From positions 897 through 64,896 of the forward strand of contig VXAA01005179.1 in assembly GCA_013399115.1 (NCBI GenBank): DNA of 64,000 nucleotides, in the 5' to 3' direction. A program made the position numbers and the translations under genes. The notes under the pieces are model-generated. The model did no database searches and had not been told where the DNA came from. It saw nothing but the letters and a program-made list of their open reading frames with translations. The stretch comes from Anseranas semipalmata. Taxonomy: Eukaryota; Chordata; Aves; Anseriformes; Anseranatidae. Below are positions 12,501-25,190 of the stretch, in pieces (position 1 is the stretch's first letter; each line of letters opens with the position of its first letter).

Positions 12501-15500
12501 AATGCAGTAAGAGTTTGAGATAAAGAATCATGTAGATCTACAGTGATACTGTTTTAATGCTTCAGAGTTTCTTAGCACTCTGAAGTGTATTTAAACTCAG
12601 TTCCCTCACTGGTGTTAAATAGGCCTAATTCATATTTTAGTCCTTTTACTCTGTCATCTACAAGCATTCAGTGCTTTGCTACTCAGCAAATAGTTACTCT
12701 TACCAGTCTACTCTGTCCTTGGGCCATCCTTTTCCTCCCAGACCACAGTAGCATCCATAACGTAGGTAGGCAAAAGGAGATCGTCCTGTAGTACATCTGA
12801 TGGCTCCAGCTAATTCAAGAATTCCTCTTCGATTCCTAAGATGGGCTTCCCCAAGTGTACCTCCATAAACTGTGGAAGAAATACAGTTTACTTTGCATTG
12901 AATCAAATGTGCAGACACAGTCACTGATTTTATTATTATTTTAACTTTGACAATGAATGTCAGTACTTCAAAATAATACTCACTTTTCTTTTTGAAACTC
13001 TGGAGCCACAGGGATTGACTGTCCTTGACCCAATCCCTTTTTCCCCCAATCTATAGTGAGCAGAAAACTGAACAGCATTCAGAATAGGTGCAGTGGTTTC
13101 CTCCCATCAAAGGCAACATATAATGACAGACTTCGGTCATTTCCATTCTTAAAACTGTGGCTAGGGCCAGCATGTATTCTTCTGTGGTCTAGATCCACAA
13201 GTCTGCTAAGACTAGATGCCCTAAGTGATGAAGTGTTTTCTCCTTAACCTAAAATGCAATCTTGCCTATGTTATTTTATAGAACACACTGCTTCACTCTT
13301 GTACAAATATGCCCTTTTTGTTGGGGTTCTGCTTTTCCACTAAAGCATCTTTATTTTTAGGCCAAGAAGCCAAGTAATTGTGTTTTTACTGGGGGGGGAA
13401 TTTCTGTTGTTGTAATATGGTGAAGGGGTGTGTGTATAAATTCTGGGAGGGAATTCTTTTTGTCTTGTAAGTGAAGGTTGTGGAGACTGTGTGATGATTT
13501 TTAATGTATATTTTAATGATAATTCTCCTTCAGGGAGCAGAGAAGCACTTGGGTGCTTCGAATCATTTCCAGGAAAATTAAAAGAAGGGTTGTTTGTTTG
13601 GTTAAGGGATTGTCACCATCATTTCTGCAGAACAAGACTGTATGTAAGGACTTTATTTTAGCCGTCAGTTCAGTACTAAAGCAGTTAGGTCCAGGACAGC
13701 AGATAAATGTTGAGGCACCAGATGACTTTTCTTAGGGCTTCATGTCATCCTTCAGTTTCAGCTAACACATCAAAGACCCTGGATGGTAATGGGCAGCATT
13801 TCCTTGCATTGAAGGCTCCAACCTATTTTCAGCAATTTTTAAATTGTAGAATGAGTATAAAACAAATTAGTGGAAGGCTTCTGATTACAGTTGTCTTAAT
13901 AATTAAACTAGGGGGTTATTTTGGTATGAGGAGAAAAGTTAATAAACCTAAACTCCCAGTATTGAGTACTGTCTGTTATGTCTTTCCTGATCTGTATCTG
14001 AGAGAGAGAGACAGCAGTAAAGATATTTAGAATTTGTCATTGAGGGCTTTGATACTTATTTCCCTATAGAATATAACTATATAATTGTAGAGTTTATATA
14101 TAGCCTGTTTATATATAACTGGTATCATCATACAATCTATTATAGATTACAATAGATTTTATAATAGATTATATATTATAATAAATTATATGATTAACTA
14201 CAATCTGTTATGGAAGATCTTCCAGAAAAACACCGTTTTCAGCACAGTTGATTAACTTGGAATGCGTGGGATGCTGGTGACCTCCAGTACCAGTAATTTC
14301 ATGAATTAAAGGGATTTAAACACCTCATGAAAATCACTGCATTAAGAAATACTATTAGTTTGTACATGAGAACATTAAAAATGTTTTAGAAAGAGCGTTT
14401 GTAGCTTATGAAACTAGCTAGGCTTTCCAGGACAATATTTAGTTCTTTTCTCAGTGGTGACTTCTCCCAGATCTTGCTTCCTGCTTTGGGGGCACATGAC
14501 ATAAAGAGAGGACAGGATGTTAAACAAGTGCTTGTGCATCTTTAGCCATTAATTAAAATCAATCATATTAAAAGCTCACCACATCTGGAGGAGTTAAGAA
14601 ATCTTCCTTGACTCTGTAGTCGCTTAAAAACTACCTGATAATCTCTACTTCCTTTGCAGCTCTGAAACGCACGTTTCAGCTCTGGGTAGTAGAAACACAC
14701 ATTTGAGGTATAACCCAATTGTTATCTTTACAACAGTATTGAAAGTATTACCTTCACTATCAGTACAGCTTCAGTAAATTCCCCGCTGAAAAAATTTTGC
14801 AGAAAGGCTGCAGCATTACAAACAAAAACAGTTTATACTCTTAAGTGTTGAGTAAGATTTGGCTAGAGTCTTGTAGCTAGCCAGTAACAACTGAAGGAAC
14901 CGTGTTAGTGGTTAATGGCAAAGCTGGGTTGCTGTACACAATGTTAGTAACTCCATAGAAACCCCTGAAGCGAGAGAAGAATTTATGGAGTGCATCTCAG
15001 TTCCTGGCCACTGGGGAATGCAGGTGTAGGAGGAAGAGACAAGACAGGAAGAGGAAGGTAAGAAATTCCAAATCACATTCCTGGTTGCATCAGAGAATTG
15101 TTTGCTAACTTCAGAGAAATCCCAATCCCTTATTTAAATCCAGGTAAAATGGAAGTGATGAACTGTCTATTTTTGTTTGTCCCAACAGCTTTGTAACCTG
15201 AGTATAATAAAAGCAATGAAGGACACTCCTAGAACCCACAGAACAACAGAAAGAGTAAGAGTATCAGCATGGTAGTGGTAGTGGATTAGCAGCATAATAA
15301 ACATTTCCATCATATTTTATCAGAACTTCCGTGGAGTAAAATCAAATAATTGAAGAGTAAAGTAACATATTGCATATTTCCATATATTTTATGATTAAGA
15401 TGCATTTTTTTAAGTGTTCCATGTGATGATGTTTGTTTTTACAGAGATATCTCATTTATCTTTAGGACAAGAATATTCCTATAGGTTTGATTATGCATGC

Positions 15501-18500
15501 CTGAAAAGATAGAGCCTCCCAGTACTGGCCTAATAGAAGTGTGTCTTTTTAAGTGTGTATTTTTAAGTGTAGAATGGATTTTCATCATCTGTTTTGTTTT
15601 TGTCATGCACATCTTATGCAGATGTATCAAAGGCAGTACTGTGGCTGGGGACAAAGGGAGGGAACCAGACTAGGTTTGTTTTAATTTTGTTGGTTTATAA
15701 TGTGTATGAAAAATCAAAATTACATGTACAAGAGGTCACAGGAAATAAGTACAACTAAGTGTATAAAGATATTTTACAACTAGACAATTTGAGTCTAACC
15801 TTGTTTGAACTTTTAAAATTCTTGTAATATTTAATTCCAGTGTTTATGGCATATTTCAAATTGTGAATGCCTTTGTTAAAATTTCAGCTCTTCCTGTTCT
15901 TGAAAGCAAGCTTTACAGACAGGTATTTGGAGATTGGGAGGTGGGGGGTACAAAACAAAACTTACAAGAGATCAGTCCATCACCAAACTCACATTTAAAT
16001 GAATGTGATGTACCTGCTTTAGAAGTAAAGGTTGAAGGGAAAACAAAACCATGCTAATCCTAAGATTACTCTACTCACTGTAAAATAGCAGATGGGGAGA
16101 GAAATAAACAAATCTATGCAGTTCTCTGTGATTTTAACGACTAAACCTCAGAGATAAAAAGCCATGAGGTGTCTTTCTGAAGAGTGAAGTTACAGTAAAG
16201 ACAACCTGAGAGAAAGTAACAGTAAATAATCAAATTACATTGGTGTTGTGCTTGATTCAAAACAGTAATTTTGTTGCCCAGACTGGAGTCCTGCCCTGTT
16301 TGGAGAGTTTTTAAACTTCATTGTACTGTCTTGGTTTGTTGCCTGTATAAGCTCTTCAGAGTTTTGATTGGGCTGTACATTATCATAGAATAGTTTGGGT
16401 TGGAAGGGGCCATGTAATAATTATCATGCCTTTGCAAGATGTTTTCTGCCCCACCTTCCTTTTTCCTTTTCTTTTTTTTTTTTTAACTTTCTGATCACCT
16501 ACTTTGCAATAATATTAAAAAAAAATCCAGTCCCTTAAATTTCCATATGCATGGAGGAAGGAAAAAAAAAAAGGCATTTTAGAAACATTGTTTTTTTGTG
16601 AAAGTTCATATTTCCTACAACATTTTTCTCTTTACAATGGGCACAATGCAAAAATAATAATTAAAATAGTTTTGCAGATGTTATATTTCTACTGAGATAC
16701 AAAGCTTTGCATAACTGTGATACATAACTACATTAATCATTAGCATCCTCTGTAGTCTATGATGTTTTGTGGGTTTTACAAGAAAATTTAAACCATTCCT
16801 TCAAAGGCTGAGGCTACAGAAACATTTGTGATGTTAAATATATTTAAATCACCTATAGTGATATTTCCTTTGTAAAGTCATAGTGCTCAGTAGTTCAGAG
16901 CTTGAAACTTGGGAATAAGCAGTCTTTCTGATGCATCTCCAAGATCTTGCCAGAAGTGAAAACCTTTGAATTGTATGCATTATAGATTTTTTTTTTTTTT
17001 GCTTAGATTTATTTCACTGGTTTCATAACCCATCAGGAATGGCCTTTCTCACCTCATCTTGCTGCCCAGACTACTGACATGCTATCTCTATAAACTGCAG
17101 TCATGTGTAAACTTTTTTGAACAGATAAATTTGCCTGATAATGTGGACCAAGCATTGAGAAACAGGTAAATTGTATTTCCCTTCCTCCTCACTGCCTACG
17201 GAATGGGTGACTGTGATGCTTGACTCAGAGCCATCGGACTGAGGCCAGGCTCTCTGTAATGATTACTCTAGGCTGGCACAAGCAGTGAAACAGTCTTACA
17301 CTGCTTTCCTTAATGTTCTTGCTGAGGTTTGGGCTGTGCAAAGGATGAAGTCTTGGAGGATGATCAAAATGCAGGAGGAATAATAGGGGCACGCTGAGGT
17401 CAGGAAGTAGAATTGGGGCAGTGAGCCTGGTGGAACCTGAAGTTGGCCCCATTATGCAAGCACCTTACCTTATGGTCTTTAATCGTGGGATATTCCCCCC
17501 TGGCCCCTGCTTTATTCTTTACAGAGGATCTGCTGCAAGAACGAGTTGAGGCTCTTGTCCTTACGGTCCTATTTGTGAGATTTCATTTGCTGAATTTGCA
17601 AGAGGTAAACCAATGTGTGAAGAAGTGCAAGAAGACAAAAGAGAATCTCTTAATTAAAGGCAGCTGAATGCTATTCTGGAAAACTGGTTTTTATCCTTAC
17701 AGCTGTTACAGAAGTTCAGCATGAGGTTAATTTTATCACTTTAAAACAACGCCTATCAATGTTTACTAACAGCATGTTCTCAGCCTGCTGAATATCCTGG
17801 GCTTGGAGTACCAAACTAGGAACGTACTCAGTGAGAGCCAGGCTTTGAGTAGTTGAAGTTCCATGTCATTTTAAGTAGCAGAAAATAAGATCAGGTTGTG
17901 TCGTGTCACCACAGGAACCTAAAATCAGTGAATTTGGTGTGTGTGTGTGTGTGTGTGTGTTAACTTAGCTACCTATCTGTAAATGAGGGATGATGATGAT
18001 ATAGTTTCACAGAAACGTGGAAGAAATAAGTACATTCGAGTACCATACTGATGAATACCTTGGAAAATCTATGAGGAAATGGACTGTAAATGATTACAAC
18101 TGGTCTCTAATATTGTTTAATAAACAGGACATTAATAAGTAGGAGACAAAAAAAAAAGAAAAAAGAAATTAAATACTTGCTAAGTGAGTAGTCTGTTATG
18201 GTCAGGTATGAGAGGGGTCCTTTAATTACATTCCCATACCGTAACTTATTCATAAAGACTGACTCATTCTTCGAGAATAACCCAGTTCTAGCAATTCCTA
18301 ACTTCAGCACTGCTCTGCAACTTCAGCGCTCTGAAGACAGTTCTGGGTGCTACTCACCAGAAGGATAGGGCTAAAAGTACTTACTGGCTTTGTCGAAAGA
18401 TTGTTATTATCACACATGCAAAGTGCAGTCTGATTTTCAATACTGAACTTTATAACGTTTGCCCATTACTGATGAAATTAAAAAAACAAAACAAAAAAAA

Positions 18501-18787
18501 CCACCAACACCACCAAAAAACCATCCCTGAAGGGCGACCCGCGGCTCCCGGCGAGCGGCTGCCCGGCGGGCTGCAGCCGGTCCGGCGGCGTGAGCCGCGC
18601 CCCGGGCACTGCCGGCTCCTTCCGAGCGCTCCTTGCCGGGGGTTCTTCCCGTGCCGGGCTCACCCCTCCCAGCGCCCTGCCCGCTCCTACCCCGGGCCCC
18701 CTCCCTCGGCTCCAGGACCGTGCAGGGACGCAGCGGGCACGGAGCGCGCCCCGCGGCGCGCCCAGCCCCGCCGCCGCGGTACTCACC
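7736..18787 (-). CDS. PLA2G10: PLA2G10, group X secretory phospholipase A2 (exon 1 cut by a gap)
   Basis: Secreted Ca2+-dependent enzyme that hydrolyses the sn-2 ester of phospholipids (family knowledge). CDS = complement(join(7736..7881,9876..9982,12704..12869,18787..>18809)). From the conserved mature start GILELAG, the protein is 124 residues (human 123), with 16 cysteines (11, 25, 27, 42, 43, 48, 49, 58, 69, 76, 83, 88, 90, 97, 115, 122), the group X number. Seen: Ca2+ loop YGCYCGLGGKG; catalytic H46-D47 in CCFNHDCCY; and D91, probably the second dyad residue. The mature start follows RNRR, a dibasic proprotein convertase site. The signal peptide lies in the gapped first exon; the start codon is probably within the Ns. 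Confidence 0.93.
7882..9875 (-). other. PLA2G10 last intron
   Basis: Non-coding. It contains an uninterrupted (CT)n tract at 9511–9549 and a diverged direct repeat at 8497–8558. No further gene is seen. Confidence 0.7.
9511..9549. repeat. (CT)n / (GA)n microsatellite
   Basis: About 19 perfect CT units in a row, within the last PLA2G10 intron. Confidence 0.97.
9876..9982 (-). CDS. PLA2G10: PLA2G10 active-site exon
   Basis: Acceptor CTCTCAG precedes 9982 and the donor is TGTG|GTGAGT at 9875. The exon is 107 nt with W41 split across the upstream junction. It encodes CCFNHDCCYGKAERAGC and on to VVVC. His46 and Asp47 of the catalytic motif are intact. Confidence 0.93.
12704..12869 (-). CDS. PLA2G10: PLA2G10 propeptide / Ca2+-loop exon
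   Basis: Acceptor TTTCTTCCACAG precedes 12869; donor GACTG|GTAAGA. It encodes YGGTLGEAHLRNRR (propeptide ending in a dibasic site), then the mature start GILELAG and the Ca2+-binding loop. Two bases (TT) at its 5' end complete a codon that starts in exon 1. Confidence 0.93.
14080..14200. repeat. AT-rich palindrome-prone patch
   Basis: Almost pure A/T with repeated variants of TTATAGATTA / AATAGATT and TTTATATATA in both orientations. It could form hairpins. Confidence 0.6.
16375..16412 (-). repeat. CR1 LINE 3' tail fragment
   Basis: TATCATAGAATAGTTTGGGT followed by TGGAAGGGGCC is the reverse complement of the CR1 3' end (…CCAACCCAAACTATTCTATGATA). Confidence 0.8.
17937..17960. repeat. (GT)n microsatellite
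   Basis: About 12 GT units within PLA2G10 intron 1. Confidence 0.95.
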
Positions 18788-18854
18788 GGCCGCCGGCAGC
18801 AGCAGCAGCNNNNNNNNNNNNNNNNNNNNNNNNNNNNNNNNNNNNNNNNNNNNN
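18787..18854 (-). CDS. PLA2G10: PLA2G10 exon 1 (signal peptide), truncated by assembly gap
   Basis: Just below the 45-N gap, the − strand reads four CTG codons, then CCG GCG GCC G, followed by donor GTGAGT at 18786–18781. This is Leu-Leu-Leu-Leu-Pro-Ala-Ala plus one base, which is exactly the phase needed by the TT at the start of exon 2 (G+TT = Val). A Leu-rich core before a small-residue cleavage site is what the signal peptide should look like, and human PLA2G10 also has a long Leu run. No ATG in this frame is visible on the far side of the gap, so the start is probably in the missing bases. Confidence 0.75.
18810..18854. other. Assembly gap (45 N)
   Basis: A run of Ns within the PLA2G10 CpG island. 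It removes most of the PLA2G10 signal peptide and probably its start codon. The N count may not be the true size. Confidence 0.99.
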
Positions 18855-19310
18855 GGGCTGCGGGCAGCGCTGCCTCGCTCTGCGAGCGCCGCGAGGGAGT
18901 GAAGCGGGGCAGCCGCCCGCCGCCTCTAAGAGCTTGCCCCGGCCGGGTCCCCGCAGCCGGAGCCGCAGACCACGCCGCGCTGCCCGTCTCGCCAGAAGGG
19001 AGGAGCTGCGGCTGGGAGACCCGGGCGCGGGGCCACCCCGCTCCGTTTGAGCTGCGGCGCGCCCCAGAGAGCTCGCTCCGGACCCGAGGCGCCGGGGCGG
19101 CAGCGCGGGGGTTTCTGTCCCGGTTGGCGGCGCAGGGCCGGGGGCGCGCACCGCGCCTGCAGCCCGAGGGGGCAACGCCGCTGCTCCGGCTGCCTGCCTT
19201 CGCGGGACGGAAGAGCAGCCCGCTGCGGAACTGGCTGCGGATCGCCGCAGCGTGGTCAAAATAACTCTTTAACCTTCCCTCAAGTAAAATAGTCTTATAT
19301 TGAGGGGGGT

Positions 19311-19354
19311 TTCTTTTTCTTTTTCTTTTTCTTTTTCTTTTTCTTTTTCTTTTC
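19311..19354. repeat. (TTTTTC)n simple repeat
   Basis: Tandem TTTTTC units, interrupted at the end, just outside the PLA2G10 island. Confidence 0.93.
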
Positions 19355-22300
19355 TCTCCAGATCGTGTACTTTTTGTATGTGCTTTCCATTCCCTTTCCG
19401 ACTCTTGGATTATTTTGTAAAATCCACAGCTGGGTGCCATATTCCCATCATGGTTTCATTGCCCCTCTCAACCCACAGACAATACCGCTTACTTTACATA
19501 ACTTTTCTTTGCTGCTATGTTCCAGGTATTTCATCAGACCTTTTATTATTGCACCGAAACCGGTGCATTTCTTGTGAGTTGTTCAAGCAATCAGGACTCC
19601 TGAAATTTTGGGCATTGATATATTTTTAATTATTTATTTATTTATTGTGGCATTATTACATTTTGGGATATGATCCCCACTGGATCCCACTGAGGCCAGC
19701 ACTGGTAGGAAAAGGAAGGAGAGAGGGTTGTTGTTGTTGTTTTTTACAGGATTTACCAAGAACTTCTCCTTGGTCATGTCATCTTACTACTGGAAAACAG
19801 CTTGTATTTTTTTTTTGTAGTGAAGGCTCTTTTCACCAAAGAAATACAATGTTTTTGCTTCTACGTATTGAAGAATAATTCTACTTTTGTATTAAAATAC
19901 TCTGATTTCTGCTTTATATTGTTCCTCTTTAATCAAAGAGAAGTGGAAAATCATATGTGGTCTGATTCCAAAAGACAAAAAGCATGCACAGACAGATCGG
20001 GTTTGTTTTTGCTGTGTTCTCATTAATCCAGCTCTGTGCAGTGTTTGTGTTGGCACAGTAGTTAGGGTAGCGTGGGATAAATGTGGAAGCACATCAGCTG
20101 GAGGTAGGATACTGATGTGCCTTTGTAGACCTGACACACCTTTGTGCAACTGCATGCAGAATACCAGGAATGGTATGTTAGCCCGGGCAAAACTGTGCAT
20201 TGTGCTTGAGCTGATGCAGTCATGGAATGAGCTGCTTACAAACCAGAGGAAAGCATGGTTTCCAGCTCGAGAGCTTCTGCTGTACAAAGGTATGGAAGTT
20301 GGTAGTTCTGGGTCCTGCTCTGCGGTTTTGCTGGAGGCTTGCTGTGTGAGCCTGCCTTCCTGCCGATCCATACCAAGTAGCTTCTGATACAACGTGCTAC
20401 TGCACGCTGCCAGCTGCTCTTTCTGTCCTGTCTTTCATGTGTTCTGGGCATAGTGGACCACAGCTACTGCTGTACTTTCCACGGGAGCTGGACTTGCATG
20501 CTAGAAGAATAGGATCTCTGGCAACCATAATTGTTGTCAATGCTCTTGAAAAAGTTTTGGTAATATACAAGTCATAATAGAAAATCCATCTATTTGGGAT
20601 AGAATTTATTTATTTTTATTTTAAGATTTTGTTGCTACTGTCATCAACTGGGTCAAAGCAATTTTCTTATTACTCATGGAGTCACACCGCTAATTACTGT
20701 TACACTATTTTTATATTGTCACTTACACATTATTTGTTTACTGACTCTTCCGGTCAATAAGTCACACCTATTAGAGTGTTTTAATAGTGTTCAACAGCAG
20801 TTTAGTGAAACTTCCAGTTGAACAGTATCCCTTCTAGCATACCACTGGATATGACAATAAAAACAGCATCCAGGGGAGCAACATGAATTGAATGTCATGT
20901 TTGCTCTTCAGGAGACTGACTGATGCGATGTGCTGTGCACCCGATGTTGGATTAGTGCAGCTGACATGGATTTTTCATCTAAGCTGGCTAATTCTTCTCT
21001 AATTCTCATGTGCATGTTATCCAACTGTCACAAAGTTTCATACTATTAACATTTAAGGGCGGTGGTATGGGCAGAAATTGTACATAGAGTAATAGATAAA
21101 CAATACACTGCTGTAATACTTTTTATAAGTAGCTACTGAATAGTTTATATGTAAATAGTTTGAATTGGAACAGAAGCATCCCCTTGGTATTCTGTGGCCC
21201 TGGGAAATATTCTGCTGAAACAGGAGAGAGATTGACACAGAATTGTGCAATAGGGTTCCAATAGCTTCTGCAACATTTATCCAGAGATCATATAATTAGT
21301 TACTGTTAAGAAATATTTCTCTCCTTCTGTATAGGCCACATAAGAGGTTACAGCTGATTTATGTCATGTTGCAGAATTTCTAAAGTCATGAGGTGGTGAT
21401 AGTGTTTGTGTGTGAGCACTTTTTCCCATCCTCTATCATTACATATGCTTCCCAAAATTTCATCTTTGATTTAGAAATACATTTTTCCCTGAAGGAAGGA
21501 AAGTAATCTTAAAACCATTGAAAAATCATGTGAGATTGAAATGCTCAGACTACAGCTGCTTCTATTAGAAAGGAGACAAAGATGTTATGTGACAAAATAT
21601 AAGAAGTAAGGAATCCAAGTCAGGAGCTGTTTCATATGAATTGTGCAAAAAGTTCAAAGGAAAACATCTAGTGAAATTGGGGCAAAAAAAATCTGATAAA
21701 AGGAAATATTTTAATTCAAAGGGAGTTAGGTTGTCCAGTTAATTGCCATGGTATATGGCTAAAAGATACTAGTAAGAGATTGGACGTTAATATGGATTAC
21801 AATGATATTGTTTGTTTATTTAATGGGACTCAAAATTCCCTTTATATATTTAAATAATGTTTTATGGAGCAGTGCAAGTGTTATATTCACTCTTTCTAGT
21901 GTTCCTTTCTTCTTTCCGAAGCATTTGGTAACTGGTATAAGTTGTATGTGACAGATGGCATTTTGTTTCTTACCAGTGAATTCTTACTTTGTGAACTGGA
22001 GCTGTGCTAGGGCGGGGAGAAGCATTTGCTTTTCAAACACCCTTTCTCAACCAAGGTTGCACATGCTCAATGGTAGCTTTAATTAAGTTGTTTTTAAATC
22101 TGAGGAATAGATTAATATAATTGAGACACACAGTTGTGCTGAGGAACATTCTCACAGAATGAAAATATTATGGGCAAACTTGTTAAGTTGGTTGTAAAAG
22201 CCTGGTTTCTCAGTGTCTATGATTCAGTTTCCTTATGTGTAGAATGAGGGTATTAGTCTGTACACACAGCAAGATGATAGAAGAAATTAATTCAAAATGT

Positions 22301-24359
22301 TAAAATGTCGATGCAAAGTGTTAGAATGGTCTAAAATAGGATTAACATAAGTGCAAGTTATCCGCTTCCCCTGTGAGCAGGTGAAGGTGGTGATTTTGAG
22401 AACAGTGTAATGGTGTACTTGCCACTGACCAAACAGCTGCAAAGCTATATTTTTCTAGAAACAGAAAAAGTTGGTTCCATTAACACTTTTTATTTAGTAT
22501 GAGCAGTTATTTTTACTGAGAAATTAAAAAACACTGACCTCCTACTTTGGTCAAGGTTGGTATATATACTCAGCACTTAGCTATTATGAAGATTTCTAGT
22601 AATGATGATGATTGTAGGAGTACTAGGGTGTGTAGGTAACTAACCTAAGTCCTACAAAATCAGAATTCTACTGCATTAAGCACGTTGCAATTACTCTACA
22701 CGACATATTTCCTACCCCACTGCATTAACGAGCTAAGCAAACAGAATAAAGACTGGTGGAAGAAATGATTTTCCCCATTGTTGGAGATGGGAATGGAGGC
22801 AAGGTGATTTGGTCAAGGTCTTATATGAGGGCTGTGGTAGAGCTGGGGAACTGCACCTTGGTGTCCTGCATCCCAGCTTAACTCCCAAATTGGATTCTTC
22901 TGGGGCTCCCCGAAGAAAATTGGGAAAGAAAAAATGTGCCTCTGTGAAGGTATCGGAGTAATTAGACCTGAAGAACTCCTTCCCAGCAGTAAGTCAACTG
23001 ACTGTATTTGCTTAATTGCTGTACTTGGCAACTGTTCCTGAGTTACCCCACATTTTCTTAAACATTGGACTGGGACGCAGGTTTGGCCTTGAATACACCC
23101 CTTACAAGTGTATGTCCCTTCAGATACCAAATGTCCAAGTAGTACACAATCAACTTTTTTATCATCCTCTTTATAAAAAGGATAGTCTTATTCCAGAATT
23201 TGTTTGGAAACATTCAGTGGCTTTGTTCCCACATCTTAGAGGTTTGGCTGGCTTCCTTCTCTTTCATGCCTCTCCATCCTCTTTGAGTTCCTTTTTGCAA
23301 CCAATGCTTCCTGTTTATGAATGTTTTCCTCAGCTCATGTTGTTGGGGATGTTGTTCCATAAACTGTAAGAGCTATAAAACATAATTTGGAGAGAGAGGT
23401 TCGTGTGAAAGATCAGAAAACATTCTACTGAACCAGTTTATAGTATTTACCAATGTACTTCACGGTACTATCTCATAAATCTACTTCCAGCATACAGAAC
23501 AAAATCCAGCTTTGATTTAAGACTATACCAGCCTATGGTATAACTTGGAGTGTCTTTGTAGTAGTAAGTCTATGAGTAGAATATGTTCCAAGAGAATTTT
23601 GGGAACTATGTTTGTAGCGTCCTTGACATGCCCTTTGTCAGCGATGTTGTCGTGTCCACTCTGTAGAAATGCTGTGCTAGTGCGTAGCTGCCCATAACAG
23701 ACAGTTGCTGGTAAGGTTAATATTACATAAATGTTCTTGAAACTGGTTTACAGTTATAGTGCATGCAGAGGAGCTAAATTACTCCTACAGTTTTCTTTTT
23801 TCATCACTCTTTTTTTGGGTTGGTTTTGTTCTGTTCCAGATTCTACCCTCTCCTTCTCAACTATAATGGCTACTAGCACAAAGTCCATCCTATGCACGCA
23901 ATCACCCAAGCAAATAACAAACTGCAAGTATGTTCTTGGAGCACTATGTATATACTGATGTAAATCTGTCCATTTTTTATGGTATGGAAATATCATCTGT
24001 CTTTGAGCAAAGCCACAAACTGGCAGATTCTGAGGAAGGAATCTATAAATAATTTCTGACTTTCTTAGCTCTCAAGTTTCAACAGTAATCTGTGCCTTCC
24101 AGAAGATTTCTTACACACTGTAAGCCGAGTTCAACATTTTAGCTTTTGTACCCCAAAGACCCAGGGCCTGCTTCTCATGGAACCTAGGGCTACTTTTGAT
24201 TTTTATACCTAGATAAGAAGATATAGCAGTGCAGCTTTTCCATTTTTTCTTGTAAAACAAAACATAGCATATCATTGGAAGGATGTTTAACTTGCTTTCT
24301 GTTACAAAGGTTACATCAACATGGATTCTTGAAATGGCTGCTGTAATGACTAGGATAGA

Positions 24360-25190
24360 GTGAACTCTCAGCAAGTTTGTGGGTGATAGCAAATTGGGGG
24401 GAGTGGCTGATACACTGGAGGACAGGGCTGCTACTCAGATGGACCTAGTCAGACTGGAAAAATGAGCTATCGGGGACCTCATGAAGCTCAGCAAATGCAG
24501 AGCCCTGTATCTGGGCTGGCATAACCCCACACAGCAGGACAGGTTGGGAACTGTCTAGAGTTGTAGAATTTTGTAGAAAAGGACCTGGGGGTCATGGTGG
24601 ACAAGTTGAATGTGAGTCAACACTGTGCCCTTGCAGCAAACATGTCCAGCTGCATACTGGGCTGAGTATAGCCAGTGGCGCTGGAGGGAAATTATTCTTC
24701 TGCTCTATTTGGCACCTGTGAGACTACATCTGGAGTACTGTCTGTAGTTTTGGACCCCTAGTAGAAGACAGATGTTGATATACTAAAGCAAGGCTGGTGA
24801 AGGTCACCAAACTGCTCAGGGGGCTGCAGCTCATGACATGCCAAGGAGAACCTGACAGAGCTGGGTTTGCTTAGCTTTAAAGATGATGATGGTGAGGGGA
24901 GGTTGTACTGTTGTCTACAGCTACCTAAGGGGCGGGTGTAGGGAAGGCAGAGCTTGGTTCCTCCTGGAGGTGCACAAGAGGCAAATGGACACAAGTTGCA
25001 ACATGGGAAATTCAGTATAGGGAAAAAAAAATACATACATACATATATATAAAAGGTATATATATGAAAGGGTGGTCAAATACCAGAACAGCTTGCCCAG
25101 AGAGGCTGTGGAAACTCTATCCTTTGAGATATTCATAACTCGACTGGCCATGGCTTGAAGCAACCTGCTTTAGTGGAGCCTGCCTTGAGC
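24360..25190 (+). repeat. Old CR1 LINE 3' part
   Basis: Decayed CR1. It keeps the order of typical segments: CAAGTTTGTGGGTGATAGCA, AGGACCTGGGGGTCATGGTG, ACATCTGGAGTACTGT, the segment on the aggregated leading sequence of CR1 3' ORF2, and AGAGAGGCTGTGGAAACTC. Many small indels and a TA-rich insertion at about 25021–25065 break it. No intact reverse transcriptase ORF. Confidence 0.88.

Larger units (their letters stand above)
12870..18786 (-). other. PLA2G10 intron 1
   Basis: About 5.9 kb without a recognisable exon on either strand. It holds an AT-rich palindrome-prone patch (14080–14200), a short CR1 tail (16375–16412), a (GT)n tract (17937–17960) and poly-A/T tracts. Confidence 0.6.
18530..19262 (-). 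promoter_or_regulatory. CpG island / PLA2G10 promoter region
   Basis: A sharp change from AT-rich DNA to very GC- and CpG-rich DNA, broken by a 45-N gap. It surrounds PLA2G10 exon 1, so the promoter and 5'UTR should lie at about 18855–19260 read on the − strand. Long open frames here reflect GC content, not genes. Confidence 0.75.

Noticed and set aside
17225..17452. Minus-strand frame starting MGPTSG with a hydrophobic stretch, considered as PLA2G10 signal-peptide exon
   Set aside because: Its only good donor (CAGT|GTAAGA) ends in phase 0, but PLA2G10 exon 2 needs one base left over. The site at 18787 fits phase and composition.
18478..19440. Long open frames (320 and 224 codons) on both strands in the PLA2G10 island
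   Set aside because: GC-rich promoter DNA, N-filled, with low-complexity Arg/Ala/Pro/Lys translations; open in several frames at once.
19892..20392. 166-codon minus-strand open frame
   Set aside because: No recognised homologue, no splice signals, no coding bias; likely chance.
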